Shown here in pieces: positions 25,291 to 33,940 of a DNA stretch of 64,000 bases. This stretch comes from Lewinella sp. JB7 (GTDB taxonomy: Bacteria > Bacteroidota > Bacteroidia > Chitinophagales > Saprospiraceae), in contig NZ_JANCTD010000006.1 in the NCBI RefSeq assembly GCF_024297185.1, positions 1 through 64,000 of the forward strand, read 5' to 3'. The position numbers and the translations under genes were made by a program. Positions within the stretch are counted from its first letter, which is position 1, and the number at the start of each line of letters is the position of its first letter. The notes beneath the pieces were generated by a model that was given only the letters and a program-made list of their open reading frames with translations, ran no database searches and was not told the origin of the DNA.

Positions 25291-26257
25291 GGTATGCATC
25301 TTGCTATTCTTGCCCCTGCTCCTGTGCGGTCAGCCCCAGGATGTCCCCCTCGTCATGTACGCCGCCGGCAAGATCGATTACGAGGGCGGGGCGTCCGGGA
25401 AGTCCATCCCGGTGTACACGGGCATCTACCTCACCGGACAGGGAAGGCTCTCCCTCGGTGAGGATGCCAGCCTGGAGGCCATCAGCGGTGACCAGTTCGT
25501 ACGCCTCACCTCGCCCGGCCGCTACCCGCTGTCCGACTTGTTCGCGGAGGAAGCCCGGGAGACCGGATTCATCGATCGCTTCATCAACTTCGTGCGGCGG
25601 GGGCTGGAACAATCCGGTACCGCCGAGGACCTGGAGCGCGCGTACCAGGAAAATCAGGGCAACGCCCAGGGAAACATCAACGGGCTGGGCGACGCGGGAC
25701 TCTCCGGACTACTACCCTTCGGGGGTACTCTGTTTCCCCTTCCGACCACCTTCACCTGGCCGGGCGACAATGCCGCCACCTCCTACCGGATTCGGGTGGT
25801 CGACAGCCTTACCGAGGCGGTCGTGCTCACGGCAACCACCCGGGACACTTCCCTGCTACTGGACCTCTCCGGCCTGTACCTGCAGGATAATCATCGGTAT
25901 TACTGGGAGGTGTTCCCGAACGCCGCCCCCAGCAGTAGGCCCTCCCGTCTCGGCGCTCAGGCCCCGGCCGTGGCCGGCACCCGCATCTACTTTACGTACC
26001 GTGACCGGGACCGGTCGCAAGTGCTGGCGCCGGTCACCGGCCTCCCCATGTACCGGGGCACGGCCAGTGAAGCGCAGCGGCGGCTCCTCGAAGCGATGGC
26101 CCTGGAGGAAGCGGACTATCTCTACGCCGCCGACCGGGCGTACCGCGACGGGCTCGCGGAGGAACCCAATAATCCGATTATCCGCCGCGCTTACGCCGCC
26201 TTCCTCAGCCGCTGGAACCAGCGTAGTCTGGCCCGCAACCTAATCCGTACCCGATGA
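25283..26257 (+). CDS. Exported FecR-like / Fn3-like protein
   Basis: The ATG at 25283 is favoured because a signal peptide MNKVCILLFLPLLLCGQPQD begins there; the overlapping ATG at 25271 adds MPPT. The 324-residue protein has a FecR-like beta region near its start (YTGIYLTGQGRLSLGEDASL followed by EAISGDQFVRLTSPGRYPL), a low-complexity helix linker, and a beta-sandwich segment of Fn3-like character (PTTFTWPGDNAATSYRIRVV, NHRYYWEVFP). The C-terminus is helical (LEAMALEEADYLYAADRAYR) and may form a TPR. No enzyme motif is seen. FecR-like proteins commonly accompany CHASE2 proteins; this supports a shared envelope function. It overlaps its neighbours by 8 bp (CHASE2) and 4 bp (M48). Confidence 0.75.
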   Translation: MNKVCILLFLPLLLCGQPQDVPLVMYAAGKIDYEGGASGKSIPVYTGIYLTGQGRLSLGEDASLEAISGDQFVRLTSPGRYPLSDLFAEEARETGFIDRFINFVRRGLEQSGTAEDLERAYQENQGNAQGNINGLGDAGLSGLLPFGGTLFPLPTTFTWPGDNAATSYRIRVVDSLTEAVVLTATTRDTSLLLDLSGLYLQDNHRYYWEVFPNAAPSSRPSRLGAQAPAVAGTRIYFTYRDRDRSQVLAPVTGLPMYRGTASEAQRRLLEAMALEEADYLYAADRAYRDGLAEEPNNPIIRRAYAAFLSRWNQRSLARNLIRTR

Positions 26258-27864
26258 GACGCCGCGCCCTGCTCCTTCTCGTTATCATAACCACCTGGCT
26301 GCCCCTGGGGGCGGGGGACACCGTCATGGAGAAGGAAGCCACCGCCCGCGCCGTATTCGAACGGCTGGTGGCTGCCCGGGGGGATAACCGCAAACCGGCA
26401 CCCTATTTCGTCTTCACCTCCTCCAAACGTAGCGGCGCCCGCAGTGAGGGGAATCGCGTAATTCTGGAGGAGGCCGCCTACGACTTATGCTCTTCCTTCG
26501 GCCCCGAGGCCGAGGCTGCCCTGGCCGGTATGCTTGCCCACGAGATCATTCATTACTACGAAGGCCATTCCGCAGACAATACGGCAATCGGTTTGGTCGG
26601 GGACGCGGGAGCCAGCCAACAGGAAACCGAAGCGGACTACCTCGGTGGGTTTCTGTCGTACCTGGCCGGTTATCCGGCGGCAAACGTCATGCCCCGGGTG
26701 TTGCGGTCCCTCTACGAGATTTACGAGCTGCCGGATACCCTCACCGGCTATCCCCCCCTCAGCGAACGCATCGCACTGGCCGACCGCACCTTCCGGGAGA
26801 CCCGGGAACTGATCACGGTCTTCGATATGGCCAACGTGCTGACCGTACTGGATCGCCACGCGGAAGCGGCGCTGTACTTCGATTACCTTCTACAGATCTT
26901 CCCCAGCCGCGAGATTTACAACAACGCGGGACTGGTATACGTACGGGCGGCGCTCCCGTTGTTCCAGCCCAGCAGCCTTACCTACGTATACCCTCTGGAA
27001 CTGGACCTGCGTTCCCGGCTATCCGGTCAGACCCGCGGGCCGGCCGTCGATTCCCTCACCCGCGCCTTTTATCTCCGGACCGCCGGCGAACACTTCGAGC
27101 GCGCACGACTGCTCGATGACGACTACGCGCCCGCCCTGCTCAATCTGGCCAGCACCCACGCACTGCTCAGCACATCCTTGGTGGAAGGAAGCCCGAATAG
27201 CCTGAGCCGGGAAATCGCCTGCGACCGGCGTACGGAGGCCGCGCTCCGGGCCCGGGAAGCGGAACGACTGGCCAACCGCCTGGGACAGTCCCTTACCGCA
27301 GCCAACGCCCGCATGATCCTCGGCATCCTGGCCGGTCTGCAGGGGGAACGGGATGTCGCGGAACGTCACTTCGCCAGCGCCGCGGAAAGCCCCCTTGCCG
27401 CGACGAACCTGTCCGTACTACGCAGCGGAAAGCTGCCGACTCCAACTTCCGGACCGCAGGCGGCCGGCTTCGTGATGGACGAACGAATCGCCGGCAACAC
27501 CATGACGGATCTCCGGCTGGGCGCGGGTGCCCCCCAACAGCGGATCCAGGTGGCGCGGGGCGGAATTCCCGTTCAGTTAGCGGTCCTCCCGCCACCGGCC
27601 GAACGTACGACCTTGCTGCGGCATGCGGCCGGCGACGAGCCGCAGGAATTGATGGTCGCCTTCATCCAACCGGGTTACGACGGAACGACGGCCCTCGAAG
27701 TCGCAGCGGGCGCCGACCGGTCCGCTATCACCGCTGAGTATGGCTCACCGGCCTATTCCCAGCTCACGGCGGGGGGCGAGCTGCTCGTTTATCCGGACAG
27801 TCGGTTAATTTTTTCCCTACGGGAAGGGGTACTTACGCACTGGATTCTGTATTCAGAAGAGTAG
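26254..27864 (+). CDS. Exported M48-type zinc protease with TPR-like region
   Basis: The 536-residue protein (signal MRRRALLLLVIITTWLPLGA) carries the gluzincin motif HEIIH (96-100), with a downstream ETEAD (from E124) matching the ExxAD third zinc-ligand region of M48 proteases. TPR-like helices occupy about 190-390 (ALYFDYLLQIFPSREIYNNA, LLNLASTHALLSTS). The C-terminal 130 residues are beta-rich and unassigned. M48 proteases of this BepA-like layout act in outer-membrane protein quality control, but the C-terminal domain here differs. Start ATG overlaps the upstream stop (ATGA), so co-translation with the FecR-like gene is likely. Confidence 0.88.
   Translation: MRRRALLLLVIITTWLPLGAGDTVMEKEATARAVFERLVAARGDNRKPAPYFVFTSSKRSGARSEGNRVILEEAAYDLCSSFGPEAEAALAGMLAHEIIHYYEGHSADNTAIGLVGDAGASQQETEADYLGGFLSYLAGYPAANVMPRVLRSLYEIYELPDTLTGYPPLSERIALADRTFRETRELITVFDMANVLTVLDRHAEAALYFDYLLQIFPSREIYNNAGLVYVRAALPLFQPSSLTYVYPLELDLRSRLSGQTRGPAVDSLTRAFYLRTAGEHFERARLLDDDYAPALLNLASTHALLSTSLVEGSPNSLSREIACDRRTEAALRAREAERLANRLGQSLTAANARMILGILAGLQGERDVAERHFASAAESPLAATNLSVLRSGKLPTPTSGPQAAGFVMDERIAGNTMTDLRLGAGAPQQRIQVARGGIPVQLAVLPPPAERTTLLRHAAGDEPQELMVAFIQPGYDGTTALEVAAGADRSAITAEYGSPAYSQLTAGGELLVYPDSRLIFSLREGVLTHWILYSEE
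26596..26612 (-). repeat. Near-copy of the 17-bp motif (1 mismatch)
   Basis: gtcggggacgcgggagc reads on the minus strand as GCTCCCGCGTCCCCGAC, one base different from the consensus. It encodes GDAGA in the M48 gene and may be coincidental codon use. Confidence 0.3.
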
Positions 27865-27976
27865 GCTTCTCCGTACGTGGAGGGCTTGCCCGGTATGATC
27901 TACCGCTACCGCCGGCAGTGGATTAGTAAATTATTGGGTAAATTAAGGTAATCACACCCGTTAATCACCCGCCCCC

Positions 27977-30394
27977 GTGTCAGTACCCCGTTACGTTGTA
28001 GTAACCGTTTGGGCATACTTGCTCTTACTGCCCGCCCTGCTCCCCGCAGCGGCCGGAAGTGGCAGCGCGGTAATCGTAGGCATATCTGACTTCGAGGATC
28101 CGAACATCTCCGATCTACGCTTTGCCGACCGGGATGCCGAGGCCTTTGCTGATTTCCTAGCGAGCAAGCAGGGGGGGCAACTCTCCTCCCACCGGATCAA
28201 GACCCTGACGAACGCTGGGGCTACGTTGGCGGCCATCGAGTCCGCTTTATCCTGGCAACTCTCCAGTGCCGAGGCCGGTACCACGGCCTACCTTTACCTG
28301 GCTACCCACGGAGACATCGAAGCTACCAATTTGCGGTCATCCGGCTATCTGCTGGCTTACGACACCCCCTACAACAATTACAACCTGCTGGCTCTCGGTG
28401 TCGATTTCCTGGACGAGCACCTGGCCGCCCTGGCCGCGAAGGGAGTACAGGCTATTTTAATTACGGACGCCTGTCACGCCGGTAGTCTGGCCGGTAATGC
28501 CGTGGCCGGACGACGGCTTACGGCCGCCCGCCTAATGATGCCACAGGCAACGGAGATCCGTTTGCTCTCCAGCCAGCCCTACGAGCTCTCCTTCGAGGGG
28601 GAACGCTGGGGCGGGGGGCGGGGCGTCTTCTCCTACTACCTCGTCCGGGGGTTAAGCGGGGCGGCCGACACGGACCACGACCGACGAATCGACCTGTACG
28701 AACTCGAGCAGTACGTGCAGGATCGCGTGAGCGAGGAGACCCAGCGAAAGCAACATCCCGAGCTCGCCGGAGGCCACAAGGGGGAGAGTCTCTTCGGGGG
28801 CGTAGTGGAGGTACAGGAAGAATACCTGCAAGAAAAAAGCAAAGCCGTGGAAGCCACCTTCGAGGAAGCCCAATTAGCCATGGCCTCCCGGGGTGCTCAG
28901 CTCGACTACGTCCGTTTTCAGCGAGCCCTGGCAGACGGTAAACTGATGCAACCGGAAGAAGATTGCGCGCTGTCTTACTACCAAAAGCTTCGTGGAGACC
29001 CGAGTCTACTGCCCCTGCGGGGACTACTAGATGAGCGATTCACCGTCTCCCTTCTCGACTCGGTACAGCAAGCCATCCAGGACTATCTGGATGCCGACGG
29101 GGAGGAGCTTATGCAGCGGGAACAACTGGACGAAAAGTACCTGGCGTTCCCAAAGTATTTGGAGCATGCAGCTGCGATTCTCGGTACGATGGACCCCCGC
29201 TACCGGAATATTGAAGCTAAGCGGCTATACTTTGAAGGATTGGTACTCCGATTGCGGACCAACTTCGCCCCCGAGGCGGATTCCCTACTGTCGGAGGCGG
29301 AGACCTATTTACACCAAGCCATCGCACTGGCTCCCGAGGCGGCCTACATGCATAACGAGCTGGGTATCATTCTGGAATTCCAGCGTCGCGATTCACTGGC
29401 ACGACTCACCTACGAACGAGCGAAGGAACTGGCTCCCACCTGGGCACTCCCCCATATGAACCTCAGCAACCTGCTGAAAAAGGTAGATCCCGAAGCTCAT
29501 TTTGACCGGATCGTCCAGGGATACCAGCGGGCCATTGCCCTGCGTCCGGATCTGGGCGCGGCCTATATGAATTTCGGCATTTTCTATCAGTCCATGGGCG
29601 AGCAAGATAAAGCGGCCGAAATGCTCCGCCGGGCCGTTGCGGTATCTCCCTCCCTCGGCGAGGCCCGCTATTACCTGGCTGAAGTTCTCCGCCGGGATCC
29701 GTTGAAGCGTAAAGAGGCGATTTCCGTGTACCGTTCCCTGATCGGCGACCGCCCCCACATGACCGAAGCCTACCTCGGCATGGGACTCACCTTCGATTCC
29801 CTCCAGCTCCGCGATTCGGCGGAAGCGTATTACATAAGGGCGCTGGCGGTTCCCGGCCACCGCCTGGAAGGCTATCTGTACCCCAACCTCGCCAGGCTGT
29901 ACGTCCGCCACCAACCCGCGAGCGGTAAGGACTTTTTCAGGCGGTTGATCAGCGAATCGCCCCATGCCCCCTACGGGTACGCCTTCACCGCCGTACTGGA
30001 TACCACCGATCGGGAGTGGTCCAGTCTGCTCTCCCAGCTCGACTTGCCGGAAGCGGAACACTTTCAACTCGTCACCGCGGTGGCCGTGGAAGTGTACCAG
30101 TGCAATACCGAACTGGCCGTCATCGCCATGCAACTGGGTGCCCGGTTGCATCCACAACTGACGGACGCCCACCGAAATCTCACCGACATCCTGCTGGTCG
30201 ATGGGCAGTGGAAAGCGGCGGAACGCGCGGCGCGCAGGGCCGTGCAGGTAGCCAAAAAGAACCAGGAACTGCCCCCCCTGTGCGAATACGTACGCGAAGT
30301 GGACCTGTACGAACCCCTGCTACGGGAGGAATCCCTGCTACCCTATTACGCCAAACACTGTCCGGACTGGCCGGAAACCACCCCTGAGGACTGA
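27977..30394 (+). CDS. Exported caspase (C14)-TPR protein, copy 2
   Basis: A GTG at 27977 starts an 805-residue paralogue of the 19588 gene. After a signal peptide (YVVVTVWAYLLLLPALLPAA) the caspase domain has H111 in YLATHGD and C166 in LITDACHAG, and the GERWGGGRG loop is also conserved. TPR-like repeats follow (YMHNELGIILEFQ, LPHMNLSNLLKK, AYMNFGIFYQSMGEQ, EARYYLAEVLRRD). The alignment with copy 1 extends over the whole length, indicating tandem duplication around the CHASE2-M48 genes. Its codon use is visibly more AT-rich than copy 1. A 112-bp gap separates it from the M48 gene, so it may have its own promoter. Confidence 0.9.
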   Translation: MSVPRYVVVTVWAYLLLLPALLPAAAGSGSAVIVGISDFEDPNISDLRFADRDAEAFADFLASKQGGQLSSHRIKTLTNAGATLAAIESALSWQLSSAEAGTTAYLYLATHGDIEATNLRSSGYLLAYDTPYNNYNLLALGVDFLDEHLAALAAKGVQAILITDACHAGSLAGNAVAGRRLTAARLMMPQATEIRLLSSQPYELSFEGERWGGGRGVFSYYLVRGLSGAADTDHDRRIDLYELEQYVQDRVSEETQRKQHPELAGGHKGESLFGGVVEVQEEYLQEKSKAVEATFEEAQLAMASRGAQLDYVRFQRALADGKLMQPEEDCALSYYQKLRGDPSLLPLRGLLDERFTVSLLDSVQQAIQDYLDADGEELMQREQLDEKYLAFPKYLEHAAAILGTMDPRYRNIEAKRLYFEGLVLRLRTNFAPEADSLLSEAETYLHQAIALAPEAAYMHNELGIILEFQRRDSLARLTYERAKELAPTWALPHMNLSNLLKKVDPEAHFDRIVQGYQRAIALRPDLGAAYMNFGIFYQSMGEQDKAAEMLRRAVAVSPSLGEARYYLAEVLRRDPLKRKEAISVYRSLIGDRPHMTEAYLGMGLTFDSLQLRDSAEAYYIRALAVPGHRLEGYLYPNLARLYVRHQPASGKDFFRRLISESPHAPYGYAFTAVLDTTDREWSSLLSQLDLPEAEHFQLVTAVAVEVYQCNTELAVIAMQLGARLHPQLTDAHRNLTDILLVDGQWKAAERAARRAVQVAKKNQELPPLCEYVREVDLYEPLLREESLLPYYAKHCPDWPETTPED

Positions 30395-30483
30395 GCCCGT
30401 AGCCGAAACAGGACAATCGACCTATTCCCGTATATTCCTATTCCCCCCTTGGGACACACACTCGAACGACACAACACCCAAAC

Positions 30484-31992
30484 ATGTACTTTCCGTGGCC
30501 GCTACTCCTCACTCTTTTCCTACTATACATCGGGCCAACGAGCCTGAATCGAAGTGCCAGCGTAGAGTCGGCGCTGGCACGGCCGACCGCGCTGCACCCC
30601 GTGATGCCGGTGACCGGATTGGCGGCGCCCTGCTCGTACGAGGCGATCGCCGGTGCCCTGAACCGGTACCTCCGGTCCGATCCGGGCGAACTCAGCATAC
30701 GTGCGGGGGATACGCGGATTCAGGTTCATACGGAATACGCCGACTGCTTACGAGCGCTTGCCGACTCCGAGCCGGACGGGCCACGCCGGGATACGATGAC
30801 CGGCTGGGAATCGTACTTCCGGGGGGTAGTCGCCCGCATGACCGCCGAACAATTGATGGACGTCGATACCGTAGGGGCGAAGGATGAGCTCGTTCGGGCG
30901 GAACAACACCTGACCGCTGCCAATGGCTTGCTACCGGCGCAGGCATACATCGTAAATGAATCGGGTATCGTATATGAACTCGCGGGCAACTACACCGCGG
31001 CCGGAATATCCTTCGAGGCAGCCCAGTATCTCAGGCCCGACTGGGCGCTCCCCCAGAGCAACTGGGCCAACGTATTAGTGGCTCAGGACCCCGGGGGGAA
31101 TTATCAGCGGGCGGCGCAAGCTTACCGCCAAGCCATCAATAAGGGAGGCGGTCCGGCCGTAGCCTTCCTCGGACTGGGGAACCTGCTCCTACGGGACCCG
31201 GCCCGCGTCGATGCTGCGATCGATACCCTCGACCGCGCCTACGGAAGACTGCCGGACCTCTCCGAAATCAAGTATGGTTACGCCCGTGGGTTACTGAAAA
31301 AAGGGGGGAGTACCGCTGATATTGCCCGCGCCGTCTCCCTCTACAACAGCATACTCAGCGATGGGAACGGGCGCAAAAAGGGCCACGCTCACTACGCCCT
31401 GGCTTACCACCATGAGGCCACCGATACGGCGGCCGCCAGTACGAACTACCAACAGGCGGTCAACTACCCCGGAAACAAGGCCACCACGAAAAACAGCTAC
31501 CGACGCCTGGGACAGTTGTACAACAAGGGGAACGGAAAGCGTAAGGGCATCGGCAGGCGGTACTTCAAAAAACAAATCGATGCGCATTCGCAGCCCTTCC
31601 CCGAAGAATATGCCTCGTACGTGGTGCTGACACAGGCCAGCAGTGCTGGTGCTCTGAACAGCCTCCTTAAAAAGCCGGCAACGCCAGATGAATACGCTTT
31701 CTACCGGGACATCGCCGTCGCGCTATTCCAAATGGACGATCTTCCCCAGGCGGAACTGGTCGCGGAATGGAGTGCTAAGGAGAAAACATTCCGGGAGTTG
31801 ATGGAGGCCCACGCCAACTACATCGATATGCTCTATATCAATAATGCACCAAACGGCCAAATCTGTCAGGCCCTCAGGAATGCCCGCAAGCATTTGTCGG
31901 CGAGTGACGCCGAGCGGCTAGTGGCTTATCTGGCCATTGACCCCGAGCGAATAGTAAGGTTGCAGCAACTGAGTTGCTGGCAGAATCCCTGA
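30484..31992 (+). CDS. Exported TPR protein, caspase-less paralogue
   Basis: The 502-residue protein has an N-terminal hydrophobic signal (MYFPWPLLLTLFLLYIGPTS) and no caspase motifs. Residues from about 150 onward (AYIVNESGIVYELAG, WALPQSNWANVLVAQD, YQRAAQAYRQAI) correspond to the TPR section of the two caspase-TPR proteins (YMHNELGIILEF, WALPHMNLSNLLKKVD, YQRAI). It therefore looks like a third copy that lost the protease part and kept the repeats, and could be a competitor or scaffold for the others. It follows copy 2 by 89 bp. Confidence 0.8.
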   Translation: MYFPWPLLLTLFLLYIGPTSLNRSASVESALARPTALHPVMPVTGLAAPCSYEAIAGALNRYLRSDPGELSIRAGDTRIQVHTEYADCLRALADSEPDGPRRDTMTGWESYFRGVVARMTAEQLMDVDTVGAKDELVRAEQHLTAANGLLPAQAYIVNESGIVYELAGNYTAAGISFEAAQYLRPDWALPQSNWANVLVAQDPGGNYQRAAQAYRQAINKGGGPAVAFLGLGNLLLRDPARVDAAIDTLDRAYGRLPDLSEIKYGYARGLLKKGGSTADIARAVSLYNSILSDGNGRKKGHAHYALAYHHEATDTAAASTNYQQAVNYPGNKATTKNSYRRLGQLYNKGNGKRKGIGRRYFKKQIDAHSQPFPEEYASYVVLTQASSAGALNSLLKKPATPDEYAFYRDIAVALFQMDDLPQAELVAEWSAKEKTFRELMEAHANYIDMLYINNAPNGQICQALRNARKHLSASDAERLVAYLAIDPERIVRLQQLSCWQNP

Positions 31993-32033
31993 TTCCCCCC
32001 CTCTTTCGCAAACTATCGTAAGACTATCCACTC

Positions 32034-32447
32034 ATGACCCGCAACCTCCTCCTCTTCCTCGCGCTTGCTCTCCTGACTTATCTCGCGGTTACCAACTCAC
32101 CCCCCGGGCAAAGCGGTGATTCCGCCACGCCCCCCTCCACCCAGTTTCGGGACTTGGTCCACGGACCGGACACGTACCGCGTACGGGCGGTGCGCGATAC
32201 CCTCGTGACAGATGTATCCGTCATTAATTCCGTTGAGGTAATGGTCGACAACCGACCCCACCGCCTGCTGTTGATCGGGGGGGGACGACCGACGCTGGTG
32301 ATGCAGGAGATCGGCCCGGACGGCCTGTTGATGGACGATACCTATACGGTAGTCGAGAACGAGGATATATGGAACCTACTGGTCGGCCCCGGCACGGTCT
32401 TCGTCAGGAAGGACGATAGTCCACCCCCAACCACCAAGTCCATGTAG
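32034..32447 (+). CDS. Small exported protein of unknown function
   Basis: The 137-residue product has a signal peptide (MTRNLLLFLALALLTYLAV) followed by a beta-rich domain (VMVDNRPHRLLLIGGGRPTL). No family is recognised. It lies 41 bp after the TPR paralogue in the same direction and is the last gene of the exported cluster; its stop is 5 bp from the stop of the convergent lpdA. Confidence 0.65.
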   Translation: MTRNLLLFLALALLTYLAVTNSPPGQSGDSATPPSTQFRDLVHGPDTYRVRAVRDTLVTDVSVINSVEVMVDNRPHRLLLIGGGRPTLVMQEIGPDGLLMDDTYTVVENEDIWNLLVGPGTVFVRKDDSPPPTTKSM

Positions 32448-32452
32448 TACGG

Positions 32453-33856
32453 CTACACGTGCAGCGCACGATCCGCCGTGGCGGCCAGCGCCGCCTCGCG
32501 GAAGGCTTCCGTGTAGGTCGGGTGGGCGTGACTCATACGTGCGGCATCCTCGGCGCTGGCCCGGAACTCCATCAGGGCTACGGCTTCGGAGATCATATCG
32601 GCGGCGCGGGCACCGACCATGTGTACGCCCAGAATTTCGTCGGTTTCGGCGTCGGCGAGCACCTTCACCATGCCCTCGGTATCGGTACTGGCGCGGGCAC
32701 GTCCCAGGGCCTTGAAGGGGAACTTCCCGGCCTTGTACTTCACGCCCGCGGCCTTCAGTTCTTCTTCGGTCCGGCCGACCGCGGCGACCTCGGGCCAGGT
32801 GTAGACGACTCCGGGAATCAGGTTGTAATCGATGTGGGGCTTTTGCCCGGCGATGTGCTCGACGGCGTAGATACCCTCCTCTTCGGCTTTGTGGGCCAGC
32901 ATGGCCCCGCGGATAACGTCGCCGATGGCGTAGATGTGGGGTACGGAAGTCCGTAGGTGATCGTCTACGATCACGCGGCCGCGGTCGTCCACGGTCACGC
33001 CGGCCTGGTCGAGGCCGAGGTTATCGGTGTAGGGCCGGCGACCCATGGCGAGCAGGCAGTAGTCGTACTCCTTGGTCGTGGATTCCCCGTTGGATTGCTT
33101 TTCGAAGGTCAGCGTTGCTCCCGCGTCCCCGCCCTCTACCGCCGTGACCTTGTGGCTGAGGAAGAAATTCAGCCCGGTTTTTTTCAGCGCGCGCATGAGT
33201 TCCTTACTGCAGTCCTTGTCCATCGTGGGCAGGATGCGGTCTTCCAGTTCGATAACGTCCACCACGGTACCCAGGCGACCGAAGACGCTGCCGAGTTCCA
33301 GTCCGATGACCCCGCCGCCGATCACGGCCATGCTCTTGGGTACTTCGGTAATGTTGAGGGCTTCCGTGCTGGTGATTACGCGCTGCTTGTCGTAGTTGAA
33401 CATGCCCGGCGTGATGGGCTTCGAGCCGGTAGCGATCAGGAAGTGCTCGGAGGTGATGGTGCGGTCCTCGCCCTCGTTCATGGCTACCCGCAGCTCGTGG
33501 GGCCCGGTGAGGGTGCCGTGACCGTAGAGGACTTCGATCTTGTTCTTTTTCATCAGGAACTCCACCCCCTTGACGGTCTGGTCGACCACCTCGTTCTTGC
33601 GCTTGATCATCTGCGGCATATTGACCTCCAGTCCGGAAAGATCGATGCCGTGCTCGCCGAACTTCTCGTGGGCGTTGTGATAATGCTCGGAGCTGTCGAG
33701 CAGCGCTTTGGAGGGGATGCAGCCGACGTTCAGACAGGTACCGCCCAGGCTGTTGTAGCGCTCTACGATGGCGGTCCGCAGACCGAGTTGCGCGGCACGA
33801 ATGGCGGCTACGTAGCCTCCGGGGCCACTACCGATGATGGTTACGTCAAAGTCCAT
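32453..33856 (-). CDS. lpdA: Dihydrolipoyl dehydrogenase
   Basis: The E3 flavoprotein of 2-oxoacid dehydrogenase and glycine-cleavage complexes reoxidises dihydrolipoamide with NAD+. The 467-residue protein is full length: FAD Rossmann motif IIGSGPGGYVAAIRAAQLG, redox disulfide GGTCLNVGCIPSKALLDS, NAD motif AVIGGGVIGLELGSVFGRLG, second FAD motif YAIGDVIRGAMLAHKAEEEG and the C-terminal catalytic pair HAHPTYTEAFRE. It stands alone, without the E1/E2 genes. Confidence 0.97.
   Translation of the reverse strand: MDFDVTIIGSGPGGYVAAIRAAQLGLRTAIVERYNSLGGTCLNVGCIPSKALLDSSEHYHNAHEKFGEHGIDLSGLEVNMPQMIKRKNEVVDQTVKGVEFLMKKNKIEVLYGHGTLTGPHELRVAMNEGEDRTITSEHFLIATGSKPITPGMFNYDKQRVITSTEALNITEVPKSMAVIGGGVIGLELGSVFGRLGTVVDVIELEDRILPTMDKDCSKELMRALKKTGLNFFLSHKVTAVEGGDAGATLTFEKQSNGESTTKEYDYCLLAMGRRPYTDNLGLDQAGVTVDDRGRVIVDDHLRTSVPHIYAIGDVIRGAMLAHKAEEEGIYAVEHIAGQKPHIDYNLIPGVVYTWPEVAAVGRTEEELKAAGVKYKAGKFPFKALGRARASTDTEGMVKVLADAETDEILGVHMVGARAADMISEAVALMEFRASAEDAARMSHAHPTYTEAFREAALAATADRALHV
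33117..33133 (+). repeat. Dispersed 17-bp motif (C variant), inside lpdA
   Basis: Exact GCTCCCGCGTCCCCGCC on the plus strand; read through lpdA (minus) it encodes GGDAGA. Confidence 0.6.
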
Positions 33857-33940
33857 GTAGGAAAGGTTTGGGATGGTCAGCTAAGGGAACCGGTGGAGGT
33901 ACAAAAAGATTAGGCCCGGGGGGAGCAAATGTAGCGGGGA

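Noticed and set aside
19588-32447. Caspase cluster as a type III-E CRISPR (Craspase) or TPR-CHAT defence locus
   Set aside because: No CRISPR repeats, cas genes or gRAMP-like protein are present, and the caspases carry signal peptides, which is inconsistent with a cytosolic RNA-guided complex.
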